From Algoriphagus formosus (GTDB taxonomy: Bacteria > Bacteroidota > Bacteroidia > Cytophagales > Cyclobacteriaceae), in contig NZ_NIUC01000001.1 of the NCBI RefSeq assembly GCF_002807035.1, positions 434,001-498,000 of the forward strand: a stretch of 64,000 bases of DNA, in the 5' to 3' direction. Position numbers and translations under genes: made by a program. The notes below the pieces were generated by a model. It searched no databases. It was not told the DNA's origin and saw only the letters and a list, made by a program, of their open reading frames with translations. Below, one piece after another: positions 1-8,760 of the stretch (position 1 is its first letter; each line of letters opens with the position of its first letter).

Positions 1-2288
1 ATGACATCGGAGGTTTTATCTTCTACCCAAATGGTTTTTCCGGATGCTGAAATGATTCTATATTCCTCTGAAAATGAACGGATTCCAGAATTTGACTTTC
101 CTTTTTCCTTTAAAGAGGTAATATAGTCCTGATCATCAGGATGTACCAATTCCAAAAAGGAAGCTTTACGAGCAATTAATTCGGAACTATCATAGCCAAA
201 TTGCTGAATATTTTCGGAGATGTATTCAATCTGATAATTGGCATTGGGGTCCACTTGAAAGAGAACGGCAGGGCTATTTTCAGCTATCATTCGTGCTTGC
301 GTAGCCTGTCTTTCACTTTCTCGCTTTTCGCTCAGATTTCTAAGCACGAGGCTGAATCCAATTTTTTCCTTGTTGGGCGAATAGATCACCTGAATAGATA
401 CATCAAAAGGAGAAAGTTTGGTGTGCTTCGTTTGGAAATCCAACTCCCCTCTCCAGGAAGTCTTTTCTTCCATTTTTTGAATCACTTCCGAAAGCCGTTG
501 ATTTCCTTGCAATAGATCATCCACTGATCCTTTGAAGGAAGCTGCAGTAATGGGACAGCAAAGCTGAATTGCTGCTTCATTGAGGTAAATGACCTCCCTT
601 TCCAGATTGATCACCACAATGGGATCACTGACTTGAGCTAGAATTTGTGACTGAAGCTTAAGATTTTCTACTGTCGCTCGCTTATGAGTAACGTCCGTAC
701 AGAAACCGGTTACTTCTACCCCCTTATTGAGGAAGTTTTCCTGACTTTCGATTTCAAACTCAATGAAAACAGTCTCACCAGATTCACTTCTTACCGTAAA
801 TTCTCCCGATTCCTGACTTTTTTCATTTATGCTCCTTTTGAGCTTTTTGACAAATTCAGCGCGGGTGGACTTATCGATTTTATAAATCAAAGTAGTGAAT
901 TCCGCCGTCAAAGGCTGATCCCCCAAACCAAACAAATGCGCCAAACCTCCAGATATATAAAACAATTCCTTTTGGGTACTGTACCTCCAGGAACCGGATT
1001 TGGCCAATCGCTCCGTAGTGGCAAGAAGGCTGGCATTTCGTTCAATTTGCTTTGCAAGAATACTTCCAGAATATGCGGCAGCCAGTATATCGCCCAATTG
1101 CCGGAAAATCTGAAGTTGCTTTTCTTCAAATTCCAGCTTCTTGATCGTAATCTCAAAGGCTATCACTCCACGAAGCTTATTGACCAAAATCATGGGGATA
1201 AGCAACAGCGCAGCGTTTTCCCCGACTTCCTGAGATTCAAGATGTAGCTTCACCATCCCTTTTTCGAGCCGGTTTTTCCTACCTCTAATCTCCTCCTCTA
1301 CCTTCATGGAAAGGCTTTTGGCCTCCTGATTCTTTTTCCAGCTGTTCAGTAAAATATACTCATCACTATCCGGGTTGATGATCCAAATTTTGCCGTTTTC
1401 AGCTTTCAAAAACTGTCCAAACTTTTCCAAAACCAACTGAAACTCCTTCTCGGGATTATTCAGCTTAGAATTGATCAGTTGGGAACTTACTTGATTGATC
1501 AGATTTTCGATTTCATAGCGCTGCTGAAGCGAACGGTCCATGGAAATGAAATCCGTAATATCCCTACTGGAAAATAGAATTCCCTTGATCTCTGGGTGGT
1601 GAAGGAGGTTTTTGGCAAAGCTTTCCAGATAAATCCGCTCACCGGAAGCTCGATTGATCCAAAAATCAACAGCCACTTCATCCTGAGAGTGAAGCGCCTC
1701 TTTGAAATTACCCTTAACCAGCTCAATGACTCCGGCTTCAACAAAATCCTTGAAGTTTTTACCCACAATAGCATCCACGGGAAAACCCAACTTCTCACTC
1801 ACCGAGGGAGAAATAAATTTATAATTCCCGTGCTCATCCAGGATTGCAATCAAATCATGGCTGTTGTTTAGAATACTCTGCATGTAGCTGAGCTCTTCCA
1901 TCGCTTTTGAATTGCTATCCAACAAAAAGTTTTCCTCCGTATTCGCTCCAAAATAGCGAATAGGGTTTGCTTTGGCGATTAAGAATCTGGAAGTGTAAGT
2001 GGAAGGCAAATTGGTAAAAGACCACTCAAATCGCTGCATTTGGCCTTCTTGGGTTTGCAAAGACTTAAACCACCGGCTTTCAGGAACTTCACCTGATTCA
2101 AAGAATTTTGCCAATTGAGCTAAGAGTTCCTCCTGCTGAATCCAGGACTTATAATCTTCCGGAAGATTAGAGAAAGTCTCTGTAGAATAACGATTCCAGA
2201 ATATGATTTCCTCGGAATCAAATAAAAATAAAGGTTCCTGAATCTCATTCAGGAAATCTGAAATATCAAATTGTTTGAAATCACCCAT
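1..2288 (-). CDS. Multi-PAS sensor protein, 5' part (3' end outside window)
   Basis: Translating the minus strand from the ATG at 2288 gives an uninterrupted frame to the window edge (about 762 residues), so the C-terminus is missing. The visible part is a chain of sensor domains: a short N-terminal PAS-like stretch, a PAS/PAC unit near residues 130-260 (reads AILDEHGNYKFISPS), a GAF-like segment around 275-420, then at least three more PAS units. Late ones read DPIVVINLEREVIYLNEAA and VHPDDQDYI. No membrane segment or signal peptide is visible, so it is probably cytoplasmic. Such chains in Bacteroidota usually end in a HisKA/HATPase module; that is an inference, because the catalytic end lies off the window. 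The gene faces away from smc across a repeat-rich gap. Confidence 0.8.
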   Translation of the reverse strand, partial: MGDFKQFDISDFLNEIQEPLFLFDSEEIIFWNRYSTETFSNLPEDYKSWIQQEELLAQLAKFFESGEVPESRWFKSLQTQEGQMQRFEWSFTNLPSTYTSRFLIAKANPIRYFGANTEENFLLDSNSKAMEELSYMQSILNNSHDLIAILDEHGNYKFISPSVSEKLGFPVDAIVGKNFKDFVEAGVIELVKGNFKEALHSQDEVAVDFWINRASGERIYLESFAKNLLHHPEIKGILFSSRDITDFISMDRSLQQRYEIENLINQVSSQLINSKLNNPEKEFQLVLEKFGQFLKAENGKIWIINPDSDEYILLNSWKKNQEAKSLSMKVEEEIRGRKNRLEKGMVKLHLESQEVGENAALLLIPMILVNKLRGVIAFEITIKKLEFEEKQLQIFRQLGDILAAAYSGSILAKQIERNASLLATTERLAKSGSWRYSTQKELFYISGGLAHLFGLGDQPLTAEFTTLIYKIDKSTRAEFVKKLKRSINEKSQESGEFTVRSESGETVFIEFEIESQENFLNKGVEVTGFCTDVTHKRATVENLKLQSQILAQVSDPIVVINLEREVIYLNEAAIQLCCPITAASFKGSVDDLLQGNQRLSEVIQKMEEKTSWRGELDFQTKHTKLSPFDVSIQVIYSPNKEKIGFSLVLRNLSEKRESERQATQARMIAENSPAVLFQVDPNANYQIEYISENIQQFGYDSSELIARKASFLELVHPDDQDYITSLKEKGKSNSGIRSFSEEYRIISASGKTIWVEDKTSDV

Positions 2289-2437
2289 TCAAAAAGTTGC
2301 CTCTTGTCTGATCACTTGCCAATATCTGAAAAAGTACGTTTATAACACAAGTTTTGGATTCAAAATACCTTGACATCCGTCAAAAAGAGGTCAGGATAAC
2401 CTTTAAAATTAAATTAACCACGAAGGGCCCCGTAATT

Positions 2438-2473
2438 GGTCCAAGCCTGCCTACCGTCAGGCAGGCTTGGACC
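2438..2473. repeat. Perfect 15-bp inverted repeat with 6-nt loop
   Basis: GGTCCAAGCCTGCCT (2438-2452) is followed by ACCGTC and then its exact reverse complement (2459-2473). There is no T-run on either side, so it is not a canonical terminator. It lies between divergent genes (PAS sensor and smc), where a terminator is not expected. It looks like a REP-type palindromic element. Confidence 0.7.
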
Positions 2474-2482
2474 CAACAAAAT

Positions 2483-2559
2483 GCAGTCTCCTGACTGCAA
2501 GTGGTTAAAGAGAAACAGTCGGGAGACTGTATTATGGTCAGCACAAGTCAGGAGACTTG
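2483..2559. repeat. Three consecutive small hairpins sharing a core
   Basis: Three 16-nt units each form a 6-bp stem with a 4-nt loop: 2483-2498 (GCAGTC/GACTGC, loop TCCT), 2515-2530 (ACAGTC/GACTGT, loop GGGA) and 2544-2559 (CAAGTC/GACTTG, loop AGGA). Starts are 32 and 29 nt apart. Stem bases vary in compensating pairs while the GTC...GAC core is kept, which suggests the structure is what is conserved. Function unknown. Confidence 0.6.
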
Positions 2560-2806
2560 CGCTATTGTAGCCAACCATTCATTGAAAAAATCTTGGTACT
2601 CGATACTTGGTACTTCGTACTTAGTACAATAAATCACCACTTACTACTCACTATTTACTACTTACCACTCACACTTCCTCTGTGTCCTCTGTGGTAAATA
2701 TTTAACCCAGCCCTTTTTGGTAAAATTCCAACCTATTCCTTCACACAACAGAATTTGATTTTTTTTGCCAATTCCATCCTTTCCACCTATTTTGAAAGCT
2801 TAATCG
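2560..2806. other. Gene-free stretch upstream of smc with low-complexity tracts
   Basis: No credible ORF. From about 2590 to 2640 the sequence repeats variants of TGGTACT/CGTACT, then from 2640 to 2670 variants of TTACTACTCAC, followed by CTCTGTGTCCTCTGTGG near 2678-2694. These look like degenerate copies of short dispersed repeats. The smc promoter must lie at the right-hand end, but I cannot pick a box with confidence. Confidence 0.4.
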
Positions 2807-2821
2807 TAAGGAGTTTTTTTG

Positions 2822-5800
2822 ATGCTACTTAGTAAACTGGAAATCAAAGGGTTCAAAAGTTTTGGCGATCGCATGGTCATCAACTTTGATAAGGGTATCA
2901 CCGGCGTAGTCGGACCCAATGGCTGTGGAAAGTCCAATGTGGTAGATGCCATTCGTTGGGTATTGGGTGAGCAAAAAACCCGTATGCTTCGCTCCGATAA
3001 GATGGAAAATGTCATCTTCAACGGTACCAAAAACCGAAAACCCTCCAACCTGGCCGAGGTTTCCCTGACTTTCGAAAACACCAAAAACCTCCTCCCTACC
3101 GAGTACACTCACGTCACCATCACCCGTCGCTACTACCGCTCCGGGGAAAGCGAATACCAAATCAACGGGGTTACTTGCCGACTCAAAGACATCACCAATC
3201 TCTTTATGGACACGGGAATCAACTCAAATTCCTATGCCATCATTGAGCTAAAAATGATCGACGAGTTGCTGAATGACAAGAACAACTCCCGACGGGAACT
3301 CTTCGAGGAAGCTGCTGGAATCTCCAAATTCAAAACCCGTAAAAAGGAAACCCTCCGCAAACTCGAGGATACCGATGCCGACCTGGACCGGGTGGAAGAC
3401 TTGCTCTACGAAATCGAGAAAAACCTCAAATCTCTGGAAAAGCAAGCCAAGCAGGCTGCCAAATACTTTGAGATCAAAAAGGATTACAAGGCAGCATCCA
3501 TCAATCTGGCCAAAAAAAGCATCGAAAAGCAAACGCAGTCTTTACTCGATGCCAATCGAAAAATCCAGGATGAATCCGATCGCAAACTGGAGATCCAGAC
3601 CCAAATAGCGGATCAGGAAGCCCTTTTGGCGGAGCTGAAAGCCGAACTGGTCAGCAAGGAAAAGCTTCTAGCCTCCCGGCAAAAGACACTCAATGAGCAT
3701 GTCAATAAAATCCGCTCCTTCGAGTCGGAAAAGAAAATCAAAAACGAGCGTCTCCGATTTTTGGAGGACCGTTCCCAAAAACTGCGGGAGCAAATCGATG
3801 CCGACCGCAAATCCAACGACCGGGCCGGTTTCTCCATTCGTTCACTACAGCAGGAAAAGGAATCTGCCGATAAAATCCTCGCCGAGAAAGAACTCATCGT
3901 CTCCGAACTTCGGGAAGCTTACGATTCCCAAAAGCTTATTCAAACTGAAAAGCAGCAAAAGCAAAAAAGCCTACAAACCCAGTACGAACAGCTGAAGGAG
4001 CGAGTATACCAACTCAACAAGGATCTGGAAATCAAACAGATTCAACTCTCTACCCTCAAGCAGGAATTGGAGCGGACATCCTCGGATGATTTCAGTCAGG
4101 AAGCTTCCCTCGTGGACTTCGAAGCCAGAATGATGGATCTTGCAGGGGAACTCAGTCGGGAAAACAAGCAATTTGAACTCCTCAAAAACAAGCAGGAGGA
4201 CCATGATCAGAAGATCGAGGAGTCCAACCGCCTGATCGAGATGATTCGGGAGGAGTTGACTACGACTTCGCGGAAACTGGACTCCAAGCAAAACGAATAC
4301 AACCTGACCAAATCCCTGGTCGAAAATTTGGAAGGTTTTCCGGAGGCCATCAAATTTCTAAAGAAAAACTCCTCTTGGGCCAAGGATGTGCCCCTACTCT
4401 CTGACTTGCTGACGACGGATGAGAAGTACCGGGTGACCATCGAAAACTACCTAGAGGGATATATGAATTACTACGTGGTGGATACGGAGGCTCAGGCCAT
4501 CGCCGCCATTCAGTTGCTGTCGGATGCATCCCGAGGAAAGGCTAATTTCTTTGTTCTAGAGCACTTTGAGCGATTTAAGTCCAGCGCAACCAAGCTTTTC
4601 TCCAATGCCATCGCAGCCACTGAGATCATCGAATTTGATGTCAAGTACAGCCGATTGATCAATTTCATTCTGGACAATGTCTACATCGTTCAGGGTGATT
4701 ACAAGGATTTTCCGGAGGATAGCGAAGCCGTCTTTATCTCAGAAAGCGGCAAGTACACCAAGCGTAAGTTCTCCATTTCCGGAGGTTCGGTGGGGCTTTT
4801 CGAAGGAAAGCGAATCGGTCGGGCCAAAAATCTGGAAAAGCTGGACAAGGAGATCAAGGAACTGAATAAAAAGGTCTCTGCCACCCGGGCCAACCTGGAC
4901 AAGAACCTGTCCGAGCTCTCCAAACTGAAGGAGATTTCCTTCAAAAAAGAACTGGAAGAAAAGCAGGCTCAAATCAATGAGCTGAATCAGTCTTACGTAT
5001 CCGTTCGCACGAAAAAGGAGCAACTCGCCGAGCTGCTTTCCTCCAATGCCAATAAGCGGGAGGATATTCTGGATCGCATCGCCGAATTGGAGGAGAGCCT
5101 GACCGAGATCCAACCCACCCTGATCGAAGAGCGGGGGGAATTTGAATCCTTGGGACAGGACCTGGAGATCCTCACCGAGGAAGTGGAGCAGGAATCCCAA
5201 GTACTCTCCGAAAAGTCTCAGGCCTACAATCAGGAAAATATTCTCTACCATCAGCAGCTCAACCGGGTCAATAGCCTGGATCAGGAAATTGAGTTTAAGC
5301 AAAATGCCTACGAATCCTCCAAGGAGCGAATCGAGAAATCCCAAGCGGAGCTTTCCCAACTCGATACCGAAATCAAGAGCCTGCTCGAAAACAATGAGGT
5401 GAAGGATGAGGAACTGATCGAGCTGTATGCCGAAAAGGAAGGAATCGAAGGTGGAGTGACCGAGGCAGAAAAGGATTACTACAGCAGCCGCGGTCTGATC
5501 GATGAAACCGACCAAAAGATCCGAAGTCTTCAGAAATCCAAGGAAAGCCATGACCTTCTACTGCAGGAGCTACAGCAAAGCATCAATGAGATCAAGCTGA
5601 AGATGACTTCCATGAAGGAACGTCTAAGTGTGGAGTTCGAACTGGATCTGGATCAACTGATGGAGGAAAATCCCGCCTTGGATGAAGAATTTTTGGATTT
5701 TGCAGAGGAGGATCTGAGAGCCTTGGTGCAAAAGCAAAAAGAAAAGCTGGAGAAAATCGGTCCTATCAATCCCATGGCCATGGAAGCTTACGATGAGATC

Positions 5801-6361
5801 AAGGAGCGGCATAACTTTATCCAAGGACAGAAGGAAGATCTGGTCAAGGCCAAGGAATCACTGCTCACCACGATTTCCGAGATCGATCAGGTCGCCAAGG
5901 AGACCTTCCTTGATGCCTTCGACAAGATCAAGGAGAACTTCGTCAAGGTCTTCCGCTCCCTCTTTACCGAGCAGGATGACTGCGATATCAAGCTCACCGA
6001 TCCGGATAATCCCCTAGAGTCCAGCATCGAGATTATGGCCAAACCCAAGGGCAAGCGTCCGCTGACCATCAACCAACTTTCCGGTGGGGAAAAGACCCTG
6101 ACCGCCACTTCCCTACTCTTCTCCATCTACCTGCTGAAGCCGGCACCTTTCTGTATTTTCGATGAGGTGGACGCCCCGCTGGATGATGCCAATATTGACA
6201 AGTTCAACCAGATTATTCAGAAGTTTAGTGAGGAGAGCCAGTTTATAATTGTGACGCATAATAAGCGCACCATGGCCAGCACGGATATTATCTATGGGAT
6301 TACCATGATCGAAGCTGGGGTCAGTCGAGTGGTTCCGGTGGACTTAAGGGAGTTGGCGTAG
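2822..6361 (+). CDS. smc: Chromosome segregation ATPase SMC
   Basis: This 1179-residue protein has the complete SMC architecture. There is an N-terminal ATPase half with Walker A GPNGCGKSN at residues 31-39, a long coiled coil, a hinge near residues 510-650, a second coiled coil, and a C-terminal ATPase half. The C-terminal half carries the ABC signature LSGGEKTLTATSLLFS near 1086 and Walker B CIFDEVDAPLDDAN. Length is normal for bacterial SMC (about 1150-1200). It forms the condensin-like ring that organises and separates chromosomes with ScpA/ScpB, which are not in this window. I start at the ATG at 2822, ten bases after an AAGGAG (2807-2812), rather than the TTG one codon upstream. Codon use is GC-richer than in the restriction genes that follow. 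Confidence 0.97.
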   Translation: MLLSKLEIKGFKSFGDRMVINFDKGITGVVGPNGCGKSNVVDAIRWVLGEQKTRMLRSDKMENVIFNGTKNRKPSNLAEVSLTFENTKNLLPTEYTHVTITRRYYRSGESEYQINGVTCRLKDITNLFMDTGINSNSYAIIELKMIDELLNDKNNSRRELFEEAAGISKFKTRKKETLRKLEDTDADLDRVEDLLYEIEKNLKSLEKQAKQAAKYFEIKKDYKAASINLAKKSIEKQTQSLLDANRKIQDESDRKLEIQTQIADQEALLAELKAELVSKEKLLASRQKTLNEHVNKIRSFESEKKIKNERLRFLEDRSQKLREQIDADRKSNDRAGFSIRSLQQEKESADKILAEKELIVSELREAYDSQKLIQTEKQQKQKSLQTQYEQLKERVYQLNKDLEIKQIQLSTLKQELERTSSDDFSQEASLVDFEARMMDLAGELSRENKQFELLKNKQEDHDQKIEESNRLIEMIREELTTTSRKLDSKQNEYNLTKSLVENLEGFPEAIKFLKKNSSWAKDVPLLSDLLTTDEKYRVTIENYLEGYMNYYVVDTEAQAIAAIQLLSDASRGKANFFVLEHFERFKSSATKLFSNAIAATEIIEFDVKYSRLINFILDNVYIVQGDYKDFPEDSEAVFISESGKYTKRKFSISGGSVGLFEGKRIGRAKNLEKLDKEIKELNKKVSATRANLDKNLSELSKLKEISFKKELEEKQAQINELNQSYVSVRTKKEQLAELLSSNANKREDILDRIAELEESLTEIQPTLIEERGEFESLGQDLEILTEEVEQESQVLSEKSQAYNQENILYHQQLNRVNSLDQEIEFKQNAYESSKERIEKSQAELSQLDTEIKSLLENNEVKDEELIELYAEKEGIEGGVTEAEKDYYSSRGLIDETDQKIRSLQKSKESHDLLLQELQQSINEIKLKMTSMKERLSVEFELDLDQLMEENPALDEEFLDFAEEDLRALVQKQKEKLEKIGPINPMAMEAYDEIKERHNFIQGQKEDLVKAKESLLTTISEIDQVAKETFLDAFDKIKENFVKVFRSLFTEQDDCDIKLTDPDNPLESSIEIMAKPKGKRPLTINQLSGGEKTLTATSLLFSIYLLKPAPFCIFDEVDAPLDDANIDKFNQIIQKFSEESQFIIVTHNKRTMASTDIIYGITMIEAGVSRVVPVDLRELA

Positions 6362-6432
6362 GAAAAGTGTCAATTATTGTCAAAAGAAGAAATCTGATTT
6401 TAGATTAATATAAGTTTGAGGAAAAAGAAGAT

Positions 6433-7698
6433 ATGAAGCTGAAAGAAAGTATAACAATAGAAGAAATATTAGGTAAAAAATTTAAAGTCAGAACTGTTCA
6501 GCCATTAGATTATGGAGAAGCAGCTTTAACTCATTATTTACACAATTCTGAAACTCCTGAATCCACTTTTTACAAGGAAGAAGCATTAAATGAGGTAAAA
6601 AGATTTCTAGAAAATAAAGAAAGTGATAAAGTTGGGTTAGAAGCAGCAGAAAACGCTCTACAAGGACTACTCTTCGATTTTCAGGATGAAGTACCTTTCA
6701 AAGCTCCATTAGATCCAAAGTTTAAGTTTATTGATTTATTTGCAGGAATTGGTGGTTTTAGACTAGCCTTACAAAGTTTAGGTGGGAAATGTGTTTTTAC
6801 CAGCGAGTGGGATGAACAAGCTAAAAGAACCTACAGGGCAAATTTCGGGGAAATTCCTTTTGGCGACATTACAAAAGAGGAAACCAAAAGCTATATCCCT
6901 GATGATTTTGATATTCTTTGTGCTGGATTTCCTTGTCAAGCATTTTCAATAGCTGGAAAAAGAGGTGGGTTTGAGGATACCAGGGGTACACTATTTTTTG
7001 ATGTAGCTGAAATAATCAGAAGAAAGAGACCTAAAGCCTTTTTCCTTGAAAATGTAAAAGGACTTAGGAATCATGACCGTGGAAAAACCTTAGCCACTAT
7101 TTTGAACGTCCTGAGGGAAGATCTTGGATATTATGTTCCAGATCCACAAATAATCAATGCTAAAGATTTTGGAGTTCCACAGAATAGAGAACGAATTTTT
7201 ATTGTAGGATTTAGATCAGGTTTGGGGATAAATGATTTTGAATATCCAGAACCTATTGAAGAGGTTGTAGCATTTGAGGATGTCAAAGAGAAAGAACCAG
7301 TTTCTGTAAAATACTATTTATCAACTCAATACCTTAAAACACTTCAAGAACACAAGCAACGTCATGAAAGTAAAGGAAACGGGTTTGGGTTCGAAATTAT
7401 TCCAGATGATGGAACTGCAAACGCTGTAGTATGTGGAGGAATGGGAAGGGAAAGAAACTTGGTATATGACGACAGATTGGAAGACTTTACTCCGATTACC
7501 CACATTAAAGGAGAAGTAAATCGAAAAGGAATTCGTAAAATGACTCCTAGAGAATGGGCTAGACTCCAAGGGTTCCCTGATGAGTTTATAATACCTGTTG
7601 CAGATGCTTCTGCATATAAACAATTTGGAAATTCTGTGGCAGTTCCAGCAATAAAGGCAACTGCTGAAGAAATAATTAAGAAATTAGATTTTGAATAA
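6433..7698 (+). CDS. DNA (cytosine-5) methyltransferase, M.HpaII-like
   Basis: This 421-residue protein has the ordered motifs of a C5 methyltransferase: SAM-binding FIDLFAGIGGFRLAL from about residue 97, catalytic PCQAFSIAGKRGGF with Cys168, ENVKGL, QNRERIFIVGF, and C-terminal ARLQGFPDEF plus FGNSVAVPA. The region between motifs VIII and IX, which sets specificity, contains GNGFGFEIIPDDGTANAVV and GGMGRERNLV. From memory these match the HpaII methylase group, so the predicted product is C5-methylcytosine in CCGG. The first ~95 residues are an extra N-terminal extension of unknown function. The adjacent gene for an HpaII-family endonuclease supports the assignment. The locus is AT-rich compared with smc, a sign of horizontal transfer. 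Confidence 0.93.
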   Translation: MKLKESITIEEILGKKFKVRTVQPLDYGEAALTHYLHNSETPESTFYKEEALNEVKRFLENKESDKVGLEAAENALQGLLFDFQDEVPFKAPLDPKFKFIDLFAGIGGFRLALQSLGGKCVFTSEWDEQAKRTYRANFGEIPFGDITKEETKSYIPDDFDILCAGFPCQAFSIAGKRGGFEDTRGTLFFDVAEIIRRKRPKAFFLENVKGLRNHDRGKTLATILNVLREDLGYYVPDPQIINAKDFGVPQNRERIFIVGFRSGLGINDFEYPEPIEEVVAFEDVKEKEPVSVKYYLSTQYLKTLQEHKQRHESKGNGFGFEIIPDDGTANAVVCGGMGRERNLVYDDRLEDFTPITHIKGEVNRKGIRKMTPREWARLQGFPDEFIIPVADASAYKQFGNSVAVPAIKATAEEIIKKLDFE

Positions 7699-7701
7699 TA
7701 A

Positions 7702-8760
7702 ATGGGTTTTCATATTTGTATTACAAATGAGAAAGTGGTTAAAACTTCAATCGATAAAGGAGTTTATGGAAATGTTGGTAATCCTACAGAAAATAGAGGT
7801 ACGATTTGGGGAAAAATCAAGGATCTGTATGCAGTAAAACCTGGAGACCTCATATTACTTTATGAAAAGAACCCCCGATCTCAATTTCATGGAGTATTTG
7901 AAGTCACAAGTAAACCATATATATGTTTTGATAACCTATTTAAGGATGATGAAGAGTCTTACCCATTTAGATTTAACTTCAGAAAAAAACTTCATTTCCC
8001 AAACTGTGTCCCTTCATTTGAATTTTATAGCCTAATTGAAACTGGGAAAATTGATTCATTAATTAGCCTATCAAGAGATGTTAACTCATCATATAGGGGA
8101 ATAAGACAATTATTTGACTCAGAATTTCAGGAAATAATCCATTTATTTTATAAATATAACCCTAAAACCAACCCAAATGAATTTCCCTCAAAAAGAACGA
8201 GAAATTTAAGAACTTCAAAAATAGAAGCAATCGATTTCGATCCTGAAGATTTATATTCTTACAATATTCCGACAGAAATACTCTTTAACAAAATTCCATC
8301 AAATAGAGGAAAAGCTATACTTGAGGATGTTATACATGCGTACATTGTGTATAACGTATTATATGAAAAAAACAATGTTAGAAAAAAACTTGGGTTAGAA
8401 AACTTTAATGAATTAATCCTAGAAGCGCCTGTATTTAAATCAATGCAATTTAGAAGTGATATTTTAGCAACTTTTAAACATAATGACAGAATATATTATT
8501 ACTCATTTTTTGAATTAAAAAAAGATAAAAAGATTGGTATTGATGAGATTTCTCAATTAATTGGTTATTTGAAATCTTTTGCAGCAAGTAAATTTTTACC
8601 TGTAAATAGCTATGAAGGAGTTTATATTTCCACAGATTTTACTCCAGAGTTAATTGACTATTTAACTAAAAGAAAAACCGTTGAAAAAGAAAATATTATA
8701 AGTTTAATCCAGTATGAAACCAATGATCACGGAGAAGTATTTTTAGAAAAAATTATATGA
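7702..8760 (+). CDS. EVE-like domain fused to a PD-(D/E)XK nuclease-like domain
   Basis: This 352-residue protein sits between the methyltransferase and the HpaII-like endonuclease: 3 nt after the first, and overlapping the second by 4 nt (ATGA). The N-terminal ~150 residues look like an EVE/PUA-fold reader, with RGTIWG near 31-37, KPGDLILLYE and FHGVFEVTS, followed by RDVNSSYRGIRQL. The C-terminal half has a PD-(D/E)XK-like core: Asp253 in SDILATF, then Glu271-Leu-Lys273 in FFELKKDKK, and a helix with QLIGYLKSF, similar to DUF91/NucS-type nucleases. EVE domains in bacteria are linked to recognition of modified bases and to restriction loci. Here the natural guess is recognition of methylated or otherwise modified cytosine. 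The fold assignment is by eye; activity is inference. Confidence 0.65.
   Translation: MGFHICITNEKVVKTSIDKGVYGNVGNPTENRGTIWGKIKDLYAVKPGDLILLYEKNPRSQFHGVFEVTSKPYICFDNLFKDDEESYPFRFNFRKKLHFPNCVPSFEFYSLIETGKIDSLISLSRDVNSSYRGIRQLFDSEFQEIIHLFYKYNPKTNPNEFPSKRTRNLRTSKIEAIDFDPEDLYSYNIPTEILFNKIPSNRGKAILEDVIHAYIVYNVLYEKNNVRKKLGLENFNELILEAPVFKSMQFRSDILATFKHNDRIYYYSFFELKKDKKIGIDEISQLIGYLKSFAASKFLPVNSYEGVYISTDFTPELIDYLTKRKTVEKENIISLIQYETNDHGEVFLEKII

Noticed and set aside
684..1247. 187-residue plus-strand frame opposite the PAS sensor gene (also 201-515)
   Set aside because: Antisense to a long coding frame with clear PAS motifs; no recognisable protein features.
2819..2821. TTG start for smc
   Set aside because: The ATG directly after it has better spacing to AAGGAG and fits the family N-terminus.
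4739..5551. 270-residue minus-strand frame inside smc
   Set aside because: Antisense shadow of the coiled-coil region; Leu/Phe/Gly-rich translation is the complement of Glu/Lys/Gln codons and has no independent start context.
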